Below are positions 1 to 9,636 of a stretch of DNA of 64,000 nucleotides, piece by piece. The stretch lies in NCBI GenBank assembly GCA_039025855.1, contig JBCCNL010000009.1, positions 30,562 through 94,561 of the forward strand, in the 5' to 3' direction. Position numbers and translations under genes: made by a program. The notes below the pieces were generated by a model. It searched no databases and was not told where the DNA came from. It saw only the letters and a list, made by a program, of their open reading frames with translations. The DNA comes from JBCCOW01 sp039025855. GTDB taxonomy: Bacteria; Planctomycetota; Phycisphaerae; Phycisphaerales; Phycisphaeraceae. How positions within the stretch are numbered: position 1 is the first letter of the stretch; every line of letters begins with the position of its first letter.

Positions 1-1
1 C

Positions 2-3000
2 GGCGTCGAGGTCGACCTCGTCGCCGACATGACCGTCATCAACCCCTTCGACTTCTTCCTCGACGAGGACGCGCAGGAATACCCGTTCGAATACAGCCCC
101 GCGCTCAAGAAGTCGCTCCGGCCCTACCTCGCCAAGCAGGCCATGGGCCAACGCTTCCGGGCCCTGTTCGAGTCGATCGACCGCTCGCCCGCCCAGACCA
201 ACGACTTCATCGTGTCGGTCAACCAGCTGGTCAACCGCAGCCTCGACTACACGATCCGTATGTCGCCCGGCGTCTATACCCCCGAACGCCTCCTCAAGGT
301 CGGCGTCGGCAGCTGCCGTGACTTCGCCTGGCTGCTCGTCCACCTCTTCCGACGCTGCGGCCTCGCGGCCCGCTTCGTCTCGGGCTATTCGATCCAGCTC
401 GCCCCCGACATCAAACCTCTGGACCCCGACGCCCCGGCCGGTGTCACCGAAGACGTCTGCGATCTCCACGCCTGGTGCGAGGTCTACCTCCCCGGCGCCG
501 GCTGGGTCGGGCTCGACGCCACCAGCGGGCTCATGTGCGGCGAGGGGCACATCCCCCTAGCCACCGGCGCCGACGCCGGTCACGCCGCGCCGATCGAGGG
601 CGCGGTCAGCGCCAGCAAAGTCGACTTCAACGTGGCCATGACCGTCACGCGGATCCACGAAGACCCGCGTGTGACCAAGCCCTACTCGCCCGGCCAGTGG
701 CAGTCGATCGACGAGCTCGGCCAAGCGGTCGACCAACGCCTCGCCGCCGGCGACGTCCGCCTCAGCATGGGCGGCGAGCCCACCTTCGTCTCCATCGAAG
801 ACCAGGAAGGCGAGGAGTGGAACACCGGCGCCGTCGGCCCGACCAAGAAGCCCAAGTCCGACGCCCTGATCCGACGCCTCCGCCAGCACTTCGCCCCCGG
901 CGGCCTCCTCCACTACGGCCAGGGCAAGTGGTACCCCGGCGAACAGCTCCCCCGCTGGGCCATCGGGCTCTATTGGCGCCGCGACGGCGTCCCCATCTGG
1001 GAAGACGACCAACTGATCGGCGACGAGACCCGCGACGACGGCTGCACCCACGAGGACGCCGAGCGCTTCATCCACGAGTTCGCCCGCCAGATGGAGGTCG
1101 ACGACCGCTACGTCGTCCCCGCCTTCGAAGACCCCGTCAAGCTCGCGCTCCGTGAACGCGAGCTGCCCATCAACGTCGACCCCCTCGACAGCAAGCTCGA
1201 CGACCCCGAAGAACGGCAGCGCCTCCTCCGCGTCTTCGAGCGCGGACTCAACGCCCCTGTCGGCTACGTCCTGCCCATCGAACGCAACTACACCTACGAC
1301 GGCCCCACCTGGCACAGCGGCATGTGGATGCTCCGTGGCCAGCGCCTCTACCTCAGCCCCGGCGACTCCCCCATCGGGCTCCGCCTGCCGCTCGAAAGCC
1401 TGCCCTGGGTCAGCAAGGACCAGTACCCCTTCATCGTCGAGGCCGACCCGATCGCGAGCCGCGGCGACCTGCCCGCCCGCCGCGCCCGCATCGTCACCCA
1501 GAGCCAATGGCAGCCCGGCACCAACCGCGAAGAAACCTGGCACGAAGAAGACCCCGGAAACCCCGGCGAAGACGGCAACGGCACCCCACCCCACCGCCGA
1601 TCCCGCCGACACGTCACCCACATCGGCGGCCAATGGTCCGAGCCCGACCAGACGCCCTACGGCCTCGCCGAGTCGCTCAACGACGCCCCCTGGAACCGCG
1701 TCCCCAAGCAAGGCGAGTCCGCCCACTGGGTCATGCGCACCGCGCTGTGTGTGGAGGCCCGCGAAGGCCGGCTCTACGTCTTCATGCCCCCCGCCCGCTC
1801 CATCGAAGACTACCTCGACCTCGTCGCCGCCATCGAACACACCGCCGCCACCCTCGGCAAGCCCGTCCTCATCGAGGGCTACACCCCGCCCTTCGACCCC
1901 CGCGTCGAGTCCATGAAGGTCACCCCCGACCCCGGCGTCATCGAGGTCAACATCCAGCCCGCCACCCGCTGGTCCCAGATGACCGACATCACCAAAACGG
2001 TCTACGACGCCGCACGACAGGAACGCCTCGGCACCGAGAAATTCCAGCTCGACGGCCGACACACCGGCACCGGCGGCGGCAACCACATCGTCATCGGCGG
2101 GCTCACCCCCGCCGACTCGCCCTTCCTCCGGCGGCCCGACCTGCTCAAGTCCATCATCGGCTACTGGGCCAACCACCCCTCGCTGAGCTACCTCTTCTCC
2201 GGCATGTTCATCGGCCCCACCTCCCAGGCCCCCCGCATCGACGAGGGCCGACCCGATGCCGCCTACGAGATGGACATCGCCTTCGGGCAAGTGCCGACCC
2301 CCAGCGCCGCCGACCTGGCCAACAAAACACTTCCGGGGGTGCCGCCGTGGATTGTCGACCGCGTGTTCCGGCACCTGCTCACCGACCTCACCGGCAACAC
2401 CCATCGGGCCGAGGTCTGCATCGACAAGCTCTACTCCCCCGACTCCGCGACCGGCCGGCTCGGGCTGGTCGAGTTCCGCGGCTTCGAGATGCCGCCCCAC
2501 TGGAAGATGTCCCTCGCTCAGCAGCTCCTGCTCCGCGCCCTGATCGCCCACTTCTGGGAGACCCCCTACACCGCCCCGCTCACCCGCTGGGGCACCCGGC
2601 TGCACGACCGCTACCTCCTGGCCCACTACGTCTGGGACGACTTCAAACAAGTCCTCCGCGACCTCCAGGCCGTCGGCATGCCCTTCCAGGAAGAGTGGTT
2701 CCAGACCCACCTCGAGTTCCGCTTCCCCGTCCTCGGCACCGTGTCCTACGACGGCGTCGAGATCGAGGTCCGACACGCCATCGAGCCCTGGCTCGTGCTC
2801 GGTGAAGAGGCCACCGCCGGCGGCACCGCCCGCTACGTCGACTCGTCGCTCGAACGACTGCAGGTCAAGGTCCGCGGGGCGGTGCAAGACCGCCACGCCG
2901 TGACCGTCAACGGGATCGAGCTGCCGCTCACCGCCACCGACCAGCCCGGCGAGTTCGTCGCCGGCGTCCGCTTCCGTGCCTGGCAGCCGCCCAACTGCCT

Positions 3001-3265
3001 GCACCCGACCATCCCCGTCCACGCCCCGCTCGTCTTCGACCTGGTCGACCGCTCCAGCTCGCGGGCCATCGGCGGCTGCACCTATCATGTGAGCCACCCC
3101 GGCGGCCGGGCCCACGAGATCTTTCCCATCAACGCCCTCGAGGCCGAGACGCGACGGGTCGAACGCTTCCAGAGCTTCGGGCACACCCCCGGGCCCCTCC
3201 AGGTCAGGCAGCTGCCCCGCAGCGCCGAGATGCCCGTCACCCTCGACCTCCGCCGCGTCCGATGA
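2..3265 (+). CDS. Transglutaminase-like/DUF2126 protein, 5' partial
   Basis: The frame is open from the window edge. The Met at base 29 lies inside conserved sequence (DLVADMTVINPFDFF), so the true start is upstream and the Transglut_N domain is cut off. Numbering from that Met, a transglutaminase-like core shows Cys96 (VGSCRDFAW), His147 (DLHAW) and Asp163 (GLDATSG), a complete Cys-His-Asp triad. The remaining ~850 residues match the large DUF2126 module that follows this core in the family, whose members are about 1,100 aa. The stop overlaps the next start by 4 bp (ATGA), so the two genes are translationally coupled. In the family this gene sits with ATP-grasp and alpha-E genes in predicted peptide-modification operons. 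The substrate is unknown. Confidence 0.93.
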   Translation, partial: GVEVDLVADMTVINPFDFFLDEDAQEYPFEYSPALKKSLRPYLAKQAMGQRFRALFESIDRSPAQTNDFIVSVNQLVNRSLDYTIRMSPGVYTPERLLKVGVGSCRDFAWLLVHLFRRCGLAARFVSGYSIQLAPDIKPLDPDAPAGVTEDVCDLHAWCEVYLPGAGWVGLDATSGLMCGEGHIPLATGADAGHAAPIEGAVSASKVDFNVAMTVTRIHEDPRVTKPYSPGQWQSIDELGQAVDQRLAAGDVRLSMGGEPTFVSIEDQEGEEWNTGAVGPTKKPKSDALIRRLRQHFAPGGLLHYGQGKWYPGEQLPRWAIGLYWRRDGVPIWEDDQLIGDETRDDGCTHEDAERFIHEFARQMEVDDRYVVPAFEDPVKLALRERELPINVDPLDSKLDDPEERQRLLRVFERGLNAPVGYVLPIERNYTYDGPTWHSGMWMLRGQRLYLSPGDSPIGLRLPLESLPWVSKDQYPFIVEADPIASRGDLPARRARIVTQSQWQPGTNREETWHEEDPGNPGEDGNGTPPHRRSRRHVTHIGGQWSEPDQTPYGLAESLNDAPWNRVPKQGESAHWVMRTALCVEAREGRLYVFMPPARSIEDYLDLVAAIEHTAATLGKPVLIEGYTPPFDPRVESMKVTPDPGVIEVNIQPATRWSQMTDITKTVYDAARQERLGTEKFQLDGRHTGTGGGNHIVIGGLTPADSPFLRRPDLLKSIIGYWANHPSLSYLFSGMFIGPTSQAPRIDEGRPDAAYEMDIAFGQVPTPSAADLANKTLPGVPPWIVDRVFRHLLTDLTGNTHRAEVCIDKLYSPDSATGRLGLVEFRGFEMPPHWKMSLAQQLLLRALIAHFWETPYTAPLTRWGTRLHDRYLLAHYVWDDFKQVLRDLQAVGMPFQEEWFQTHLEFRFPVLGTVSYDGVEIEVRHAIEPWLVLGEEATAGGTARYVDSSLERLQVKVRGAVQDRHAVTVNGIELPLTATDQPGEFVAGVRFRAWQPPNCLHPTIPVHAPLVFDLVDRSSSRAIGGCTYHVSHPGGRAHEIFPINALEAETRRVERFQSFGHTPGPLQVRQLPRSAEMPVTLDLRRVR

Positions 3266-5850
3266 CCCCCCCACCCGCCCCCACCCCGACAGCCGAACCG
3301 GTGGACTCTCTCACGTCTAACTACCGCGCCATCGACGGCGCCTACAGCGAGATGATCGGCGCCGACGGCCAACCCCGCGCCGCCTGGCAACCCCTCCTCC
3401 ACAAGCTCGACACGCTTGGCCCCGAGGCCATCGCCCGCCGATGGTCCGCCGCCCAACGCGTCATCCGCGACAACGGCGTCACCTACAACGTCTACGGCGA
3501 CCCCCGCGGCATGCACCGTCCCTGGGCCCTCGACCCCATGCCCCTCGTGCTCGACCAGCACGAATGGGCCGCGCTCGAACCCGCGCTCATCCAACGCGCC
3601 CACCTGCTCAACCTCCTCCTCGCCGACCTCTACGGCTCCAACACGCTGCTCCGCTCCGGCACCCTCCCCGCCGACCTCGTCTTCGCCAACCCCAACTTCC
3701 TCCGCCCCTGCGTCGGCCAAACACCCCTTGGCGGACGCCACCTCTCCCTCATCGCCTTCGACCTCGCCCGCAACCCCGACGGCCAGTGGTGGGTCGTCAA
3801 CGACCGGACGCAGGCCCCCTCCGGTGCCGGCTACGCTCTCGAGAACCGCCTGATCATCTCGCGCGCCTTCCCCGACCTGTTCCGCGACTGCGGCGTCACC
3901 CGGCTCGCCCGGTTCTACTCCCGGCTCCGCCAGGAGCTCGCCCGCATCTCCCCCCAGCAGAACGAAGACCCCTTCATCGTCGTGCTCACGCCCGGCCCGA
4001 TGAACGAGACCTACTTCGAGCACGCCTACCTCGCCCGCTACCTCGGCTTCACCCTCGTCGAGGGCGGCGACCTCACCGTCCGCGACTCCAAGGTCTACCT
4101 CAAAACCCTCGGCGGCCTCCAGCGTGTCGATGTCATCCTCCGACGCCTCGACGACAGCTACTGCGACCCCCTCGAGCTCCGCACCGACTCCGTCCTCGGG
4201 CTCGCCGGCCTGCTCCAAGCCGCCGCGGCCGGCAACGTCGCAATCGCCAACGCACTCGGCAGCGGCCTGATCGAAACCCAATCGATCATGCCCTTCCTCC
4301 CCATGCTCAGCAAGAAGCTGCTCGGCGAACCGCTCAAGCTCCCCAGCGTCGCCACCTGGTGGTGCGGCCAGCCCAAAGAACTCGCCTACGTCATGGACAA
4401 CCTGCCCCGGCTCGTGATCAAGCCCGCGTTCATGGGCGAGCCCTGGCCCCCCGTCTTCGGGGCTGCTCTTTCTAAAGACGAGACCGAAGCCCTCAAGCAG
4501 CGCATCCGCGCCCGACCCCACCGCTTCGTCGCCCAGGAGTCCATCGCCCTCTCCACCGCACCCGCCTGGCGCAACGGCACCCTCGACCCCCGACACGTCA
4601 TGCTCCGCGTCTTCGTCGCCGCCACCGAGGACGGCTACACCGTCATGCCCGGTGGGCTCGCCCGCGCCTCCGCCGCCCAGGACTCCATGATCGTCACCAT
4701 GCAGCACGGCGGCGGCTCCAAAGACGCCTGGGTCCTCACCTCCGACCCGGTCAGCCGGTTCTCCCTGCTCCAGCCCGAAGCCCGCGCGGTCACCGTCTCC
4801 CGCTCCGGGCACAACCTGCCCAGCCGCGTCGCCGACAGCCTCTACTGGCTGGGGCGCTACGTCGAACGCGCGGAAAACCTCACCGAACTGCTCCGCGCTA
4901 TCTATAGCCGTATGACCGAGGAGACCTCGCCCGACGGCTGCCCCGAGCTGCCGCAGCTCATCACCGCCCTCGCCACCCTCGTCCACCGCGAACCCGACGA
5001 CGGGCCCATCGCCAACCCCCTGATCGATCACAAACGCACACTCGACTTCCTCGCCTCCGTCGTCTTCGACGCCGACAACGCCGGCTCCCTCCGCGACGAC
5101 ATCAACCGCACCCTCCAGCTTGGGTCCATCGTCCGCGACCGCATCTCCCTCGACACCTGGCGCATCGTCAACCAGATCGACCGCATCCTTCAGCCCACCC
5201 AAGACCACCACGCGGACCCCACCGACGTCCTCGACATGCTCGACCAGGTCGTCATCCCCCTCGCCGCCTTCGCCGGCCTCGGCAACGAGAGCATGACCCA
5301 CGGCCACGGCTGGCGCTTCCTCGACCTCGGCCGACGCGTCGAACGCGCCCTCACCGGCGTCACCCTCCTCCAGTCCCTCACCACCGAACCCGACGAACAC
5401 CAGACCGCCGTCCTCGACGCTCTGCTCACCGTCTCCCGCACCCGCATGACCTACCGGTCCCGCTACCGGCTCGGGGTCGCCGCACTCCCCGTCATCGATC
5501 TGCTCCTGCAAGACGAGACCAACCCCCGCAGCGTCGCCTTCCAGCTCGCCCGGGCCGAGGCCCACATCACCGCCCTGCCCAAGGACGCCGGCGAAGGCCA
5601 ACGCACCGACGACGAACGCATGGTCCTGGCCATGCTCGCCGCCCTCCGACTCGCCAGTCTTGACGAGCTGGTCGAAGTCGATGACGCCGGGCGACGCGAC
5701 ACCCTCGACCGGCTGCTCGAATCACTCAGCGACCGCCTGCCCGAGTTCTCCGACCTCGTCAGCCAACGCTATCTCACCCACGTCCAAGCCGGCCAACGCC
5801 TCACCGCCCTCAACGACCTCCCCGCCGTCGATGGCGACACCACGCTCTGA
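3262..5850 (+). CDS. Circularly permuted ATP-grasp / alpha-E fusion protein
   Basis: Residues ~60-500 match the circularly permuted ATP-grasp type 2 family (old DUF404/DUF407), with the conserved YNVYGDPRGMHRPW and NDRTQAPSGAGYALENR segments. From about residue 515 an alpha-helical alpha-E domain (DUF403) begins with SRVADSLYWLGRYVERAEN. These are two separate genes in many bacteria and are fused here into 862 aa. The ATP-grasp half is predicted to form amide or peptide bonds; alpha-E is its usual partner. The start overlaps the upstream gene by 4 bp, and the second transglutaminase follows after 15 bp, so all three form one operon. The reaction product is not known; the function is inferred from family genomics only. 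Confidence 0.93.
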   Translation: MTPPPAPTPTAEPVDSLTSNYRAIDGAYSEMIGADGQPRAAWQPLLHKLDTLGPEAIARRWSAAQRVIRDNGVTYNVYGDPRGMHRPWALDPMPLVLDQHEWAALEPALIQRAHLLNLLLADLYGSNTLLRSGTLPADLVFANPNFLRPCVGQTPLGGRHLSLIAFDLARNPDGQWWVVNDRTQAPSGAGYALENRLIISRAFPDLFRDCGVTRLARFYSRLRQELARISPQQNEDPFIVVLTPGPMNETYFEHAYLARYLGFTLVEGGDLTVRDSKVYLKTLGGLQRVDVILRRLDDSYCDPLELRTDSVLGLAGLLQAAAAGNVAIANALGSGLIETQSIMPFLPMLSKKLLGEPLKLPSVATWWCGQPKELAYVMDNLPRLVIKPAFMGEPWPPVFGAALSKDETEALKQRIRARPHRFVAQESIALSTAPAWRNGTLDPRHVMLRVFVAATEDGYTVMPGGLARASAAQDSMIVTMQHGGGSKDAWVLTSDPVSRFSLLQPEARAVTVSRSGHNLPSRVADSLYWLGRYVERAENLTELLRAIYSRMTEETSPDGCPELPQLITALATLVHREPDDGPIANPLIDHKRTLDFLASVVFDADNAGSLRDDINRTLQLGSIVRDRISLDTWRIVNQIDRILQPTQDHHADPTDVLDMLDQVVIPLAAFAGLGNESMTHGHGWRFLDLGRRVERALTGVTLLQSLTTEPDEHQTAVLDALLTVSRTRMTYRSRYRLGVAALPVIDLLLQDETNPRSVAFQLARAEAHITALPKDAGEGQRTDDERMVLAMLAALRLASLDELVEVDDAGRRDTLDRLLESLSDRLPEFSDLVSQRYLTHVQAGQRLTALNDLPAVDGDTTL

Positions 5851-5865
5851 CCCTCACCCGACCCC

Positions 5866-6747
5866 ATGCGTTACCAAGTCCAGCACGAGACCGAATACCG
5901 CTACTCCCAGCCCGTCACCCTCGGGCACAGCTCGCTGCACCTCCGCCCGCGCCCCGTCGACCGCCAACGCTGCCTCGCCATGGCCATCGACATCTCCCCC
6001 CGACCCGCGGTCATGACCGAACGCACCGACTACTTCGGCAACCCCGTCGACTACTTCATCGTCCAGCAGCACCACCAGGCGATGACCATCTCCACCCGCT
6101 GCACCATCGAGGTCGACCGCGTCGAACCCCTCATCGACGGCGTCAGCAAACCCTGGGAAACCGTCCGCGATTCGCTCCGCAGCGACACCTCCCCCGCCGG
6201 CCTCGACGCCTACCAGCACACCTTCGACTCCGCCCTCGCCGCGGGCACGCCCGAGTTCGCCGGCTACGCCGCCGAGTCCTTCCCGCCCGGCCGGCCCATC
6301 CTCGACGGCGCACGCGACCTCACCCAACGCATCAGCGACGACTTCACCTTCGACCCCACCACCACCAACGTCGCCACCCCGGTCAAACAGGTCTTCGAGC
6401 AACGCAGCGGCGTCTGCCAGGACTTCGCCCACCTCATGATCGCCCTGCTCCGCGCCCTCGGGCTGCCCGCCCGCTACGTCTCCGGCTACCTCCGCACCTA
6501 CCCCCCACCCGGCCAGCCCCGCCTCCAGGGCGTCGACGCCTCCCACGCGTGGGTCGGCGTCTACTGCCCCGACTTCGGCTGGGCCGACTTCGACCCCACC
6601 AACAACAAGCTCGTCGCCTCCGACCACATCACCGTCGCCTGGGGCCGAGACTACGCCGACGTCGCCCCCGTCAAAGGCCTCGTCCTCGGCGGTGACGAAC
6701 ACTACCTCTCCGTCCGCGTCGATGTCGCCCCCGAATCCGCCAAGTGA
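5866..6747 (+). CDS. Transglutaminase family protein
   Basis: This 293-aa protein has a Transglut_N beta domain (residues ~1-85, MRYQVQHETEYRYSQPV) followed by a transglutaminase core. The core has Cys184 (SGVCQDFAHL), His227 (DASHAWVGVY) and Asp243 (WADFDPTN). It is the third gene of the operon, 15 bp after the ATP-grasp/alpha-E fusion. Small transglutaminase-like proteins of this type are thought to act as peptidases or peptide transferases on the product of the ATP-grasp partner; that role is inference. No signal peptide is visible, so it is probably cytoplasmic. It converges with the AraC-type gene with only 16 bp between stops and no obvious terminator. Confidence 0.93.
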   Translation: MRYQVQHETEYRYSQPVTLGHSSLHLRPRPVDRQRCLAMAIDISPRPAVMTERTDYFGNPVDYFIVQQHHQAMTISTRCTIEVDRVEPLIDGVSKPWETVRDSLRSDTSPAGLDAYQHTFDSALAAGTPEFAGYAAESFPPGRPILDGARDLTQRISDDFTFDPTTTNVATPVKQVFEQRSGVCQDFAHLMIALLRALGLPARYVSGYLRTYPPPGQPRLQGVDASHAWVGVYCPDFGWADFDPTNNKLVASDHITVAWGRDYADVAPVKGLVLGGDEHYLSVRVDVAPESAK

Positions 6748-6763
6748 TCCACCCCCCCACACG

Positions 6764-7585
6764 CTAGCCTCCCGTCGCCTGCAGGCTCCGCCGGTAGTCA
6801 CTCGGCGACAGCCCGAAGTGCTGCTTGAACACCTTCGAAAACCGCGCCGGGTCCGCATACCCCAGCGCATACCCCACCTCTTGGACACCGTCCCGCGTCA
6901 TGCTCAGCAGCTCGGCCGCCCGCTTCATCCGCCGCCGGATCAGGTAGTCCTGCGGCGGTGCCGCGAACCGCTCCCGGAACAGCCTGCGGAACCGGCTGTA
7001 CGAATACCCACACGCCTCCGCCAACGCATGAAAATCGTGTCGCCGCTCCGGCTCCTGGTCGATCGCATCCTTCACCGCCAGCAACGCCGCGTCGGGCCCC
7101 CGCGTCGAACGGTCCTGCTCGACATACGCCAACAACCGGTTCAGCGTGAACACCCCCTGCCACTCCAGGTCCGGTGACCGCAGCGACCGGTACAGCTCAT
7201 CAAACGCCTCCCGCGTGCGGGCCGCACCCGACAACCGGACCGCACCCGACGGCGCGAGATGCTCCAGCAAAGGCTTGTAGTAGTCGTCCGCCAACGCCCC
7301 GCGGAACATCACCCAGTTGTGCTCCCACGCCCCGGTCGGACCCGGCCCATACCGATACCGCGACACACGGTCCGTCCAGAAGAACGTCGGCGCAGTCGTC
7401 TCGACCCGCGCATGCCCCGCGCGCTGAAAGTAGAAGCTCCCGCCTGCCATCAACTGCACCGCGTACGCCGACGGGAACCGCTCGTCGATATGCACGCGAC
7501 ACCCCGGATGAGGCCCCCCCGCGAGCATGACCAAGTCGAATTCAGACATAGCCAAATCAAACAAGTAATCAGCCGGATGCGACAT
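6764..7585 (-). CDS. AraC family transcriptional regulator
   Basis: The C-terminal ~100 residues form a double helix-turn-helix with the AraC signature VGYALGYADPARFSKVFKQH followed by FGLSPSDYRR. The N-terminal half looks like a cupin-type ligand-binding domain (GGSFYFQRAGHARVETTAP). The gene is divergent from the Gfo/Idh oxidoreductase and sugar isomerase pair, so it probably senses a sugar and controls them. An in-frame ATG 36 bp downstream of the chosen start is an alternative start. Ligand specificity cannot be read from the sequence. Confidence 0.92.
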   Translation of the reverse strand: MSHPADYLFDLAMSEFDLVMLAGGPHPGCRVHIDERFPSAYAVQLMAGGSFYFQRAGHARVETTAPTFFWTDRVSRYRYGPGPTGAWEHNWVMFRGALADDYYKPLLEHLAPSGAVRLSGAARTREAFDELYRSLRSPDLEWQGVFTLNRLLAYVEQDRSTRGPDAALLAVKDAIDQEPERRHDFHALAEACGYSYSRFRRLFRERFAAPPQDYLIRRRMKRAAELLSMTRDGVQEVGYALGYADPARFSKVFKQHFGLSPSDYRRSLQATGG

Positions 7586-7599
7586 TCCGGTCGCCGATC

Positions 7600-7641
7600 T
7601 TGACTTATATCATCAGCCATTCTTACGAACAAGAGCGTTCG
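7600..7641 (+). promoter_or_regulatory. Promoter-like hexamers and inverted repeat upstream of the Gfo/Idh gene
   Basis: TTGACT at 7600-7605 and TTACGA at 7623-7628 are separated by 17 bp. The inverted repeat CGAAC-N6-GTTCG (7626-7641) overlaps the -10 position. It lies in the 92-bp gap between the divergent AraC regulator and the oxidoreductase, where an operator is expected. Function is inferred from position and symmetry. Confidence 0.4.
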
Positions 7642-7677
7642 CAGCCCACCCTCAACAACGCCAAATAAGACAAAACC

Positions 7678-8802
7678 ATGGCCCAGCGCATCTACATCAT
7701 CGGCACCGGCGTCATCTCCGGACACCACGCGCAGGCCCGCCAGGCCCTGCCCCGCGAGACCGAGCTCTACGCCGCCGACCCCAACCCCGAAGCCCTGGCG
7801 AAGTTCAAGGCCGAACACCCCGACGCGGTCACCTTCCCCTCCTCCGACGAGATGCTCGCCCACGCTCCTGCGCGGGACTTAGACATTGTCGCCGTGTCCA
7901 CTCCACCCAAGTGGCACTGTTCCGAGACCCTCAAGGCCCTGCGTAGCGGCCGGAACGTCGTCTGCGAAAAGCCGTTCGCGATGAGCCTCGACGAAGCCCG
8001 GCAGATGGTCGACGAAGCCAAAACCCTCGGGCTGCACGTGGCCTGCTGCAGCAACCGCTTCATCGACTGGGCCAGCAACCGGGACCTCAAGCAGCTGCTC
8101 AACGACGGCGTGATCGGCGAGCCCTACCTCGTCGACTTCCTCCACCGCTCGAGCTGTTCTCGCACCGGCGTCGAATACCAGAACGGATCGTGGTGGTTCC
8201 TCGAAAAGGCTAAGAACGGCGGTGGCCCACTGCTCGACTGGGGCCCCTACGACGTAGCCGTGCTCCTCGAACTCTTCGAGCCCACCCACATCACCATCAC
8301 CGGCGCGATCGCCCAACACATCAACGTCCCGCACGGCATCCCCGACGGCGTCACCTATGACATCGAGACCCAAGCCGCCGCGACGCTGACCCTGCACCGG
8401 GACGCCGGCCGAGACGTGACCGTCCGCTACGAACGCACCTGCTGCACCCACGGCGAGAACGAAAGCAAGGAAACGATCTACGGCACCAAAGGCTCAGCGA
8501 CCTGGAGCTGGCTGCCCTTCGAGAAAGACCCACACGTCAAGCTCCGCGTCACCCGCGCACCCCGCCTCGCCGACGAGACCGTCCACCCCTCGACGCCCCA
8601 GTCCGACGACGACACCTGGGTCCACGCACCGGTCCGCGAATTCGACCGCTTCCTCCGCGGCGACGCGACCGCACCCGTCCTCGTCAACGACGACGCGTTG
8701 TTTCCCTTCAGCATGCTCCAGGGCATCTACCAGGCCGCCGAGACCGGGCAACCCGTGACCGTCCACCGCACCGCCGCCAAGCTCGCTGAGGCCACGCAAT
8801 GA
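7678..8802 (+). CDS. Gfo/Idh/MocA family NAD(P)-dependent oxidoreductase
   Basis: The 374-aa protein opens with a Rossmann fold (IYIIGTGVISGHHAQA) and has the family-typical EKPF motif (NVVCEKPFAMSLDEA) near residue 100, followed by an alpha/beta substrate domain. Members oxidise or reduce sugars, inositols or sugar acids; the substrate here is unknown. The stop overlaps the start of the sugar isomerase by 4 bp (ATGA), so the two are co-translated. With the divergent AraC regulator and nearby sulfatase, the context suggests catabolism of an unusual, possibly sulfated, carbohydrate. Confidence 0.93.
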   Translation: MAQRIYIIGTGVISGHHAQARQALPRETELYAADPNPEALAKFKAEHPDAVTFPSSDEMLAHAPARDLDIVAVSTPPKWHCSETLKALRSGRNVVCEKPFAMSLDEARQMVDEAKTLGLHVACCSNRFIDWASNRDLKQLLNDGVIGEPYLVDFLHRSSCSRTGVEYQNGSWWFLEKAKNGGGPLLDWGPYDVAVLLELFEPTHITITGAIAQHINVPHGIPDGVTYDIETQAAATLTLHRDAGRDVTVRYERTCCTHGENESKETIYGTKGSATWSWLPFEKDPHVKLRVTRAPRLADETVHPSTPQSDDDTWVHAPVREFDRFLRGDATAPVLVNDDALFPFSMLQGIYQAAETGQPVTVHRTAAKLAEATQ

Positions 8803-9629
8803 CCCACCGCCTCTACGCCATGGACACCCACTTCATGGGCGACAACCAAGGCCCCACGCCCGCCGAACAGGCCGCCCTCGTCAAAGCCGCCGGCTACGAC
8901 GACTACTACGTCACCGGTGCCGTCCACAAGCCTGAGAAGTTCGACGCGCTCCGGCAAGCCGCCCACGACGCAGGCCTCGGGATCAACGCCGCCTTCGAGT
9001 GTTTCGAGATCCTCAAGCCGCCCACACCCACCGACCTCGACCACATCGAACACGTCCTGTCCGCGCTGCCCGACGACGGCCGACTCGAGATCGCCCTCAC
9101 CGCCGGCGGCATGGCCAAGGACAGCAGCCAAACCGACCACGACGACGCAGCCCTGACCTGGCTCGAACCCATCGCCCAGCTTCTCGAAAATTACAGCCGC
9201 GAAGGCTCGCTCTACCCGCACTTCCACTTCTACGTCGAGACGCTGAGCGACGCGATCCGGCTCGCCGACACGGTCGGACACCCCCAGCTCAAGGTGATGT
9301 TCACCAGCTACCACTGGTTCTTCGCTAGACACAATCTGAGCCACGCCGAACCGGACTACGCCGAGCTGTTCGCTCAGGCCGGCGACCGGCTTAACGCGGT
9401 CAACCTCTGCGGGTCCACCGTCTTCGCCAACGAGCAAGAAGCCGCCGGCCGGATGAACCCGTCGATCGACCCGCTCGACACCGGGGACAAAGACATCGAC
9501 GGCATCGTCGCCGAACTCCAGCGCATCAACTTCCAGGGCCCGATCGGCATCCAAGGCTACGCCGTCACCGACACCGCCGAGAGTGCGCTGCGCCGCTCGT
9601 TCACCAAGCTCAAGTCGCTGCTTGGCTGA
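8799..9629 (+). CDS. Sugar phosphate isomerase/epimerase, TIM-barrel family
   Basis: This 276-aa protein fits the AP-endonuclease family 2 / xylose-isomerase-like TIM barrel. Visible segments include YPHFHFYVETLSDAIRLAD and the C-terminal GPIGIQGYAV strand, with acidic and histidine residues suited to metal binding. Homologues isomerise or epimerise keto-sugars and often sit beside Gfo/Idh genes, as here with a 4-bp overlap. It ends 7 bp before the convergent sulfatase gene. The exact substrate is not recognisable. Confidence 0.85.
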   Translation: MTHRLYAMDTHFMGDNQGPTPAEQAALVKAAGYDDYYVTGAVHKPEKFDALRQAAHDAGLGINAAFECFEILKPPTPTDLDHIEHVLSALPDDGRLEIALTAGGMAKDSSQTDHDDAALTWLEPIAQLLENYSREGSLYPHFHFYVETLSDAIRLADTVGHPQLKVMFTSYHWFFARHNLSHAEPDYAELFAQAGDRLNAVNLCGSTVFANEQEAAGRMNPSIDPLDTGDKDIDGIVAELQRINFQGPIGIQGYAVTDTAESALRRSFTKLKSLLG

Positions 9630-9636
9630 GACGCCC

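Noticed and set aside
557..3274. Very long open frame (905 codons) antisense to the first gene, and a similar one at 3085-5601
   Set aside because: Composition is Gly/Val/Glu/Asp-rich with no recognisable domain; such frames arise opposite high-GC genes. The + strand frames have clear families.
7600..7641. Riboswitch upstream of the Gfo/Idh gene
   Set aside because: Only a short inverted repeat is visible; no multi-stem structure.
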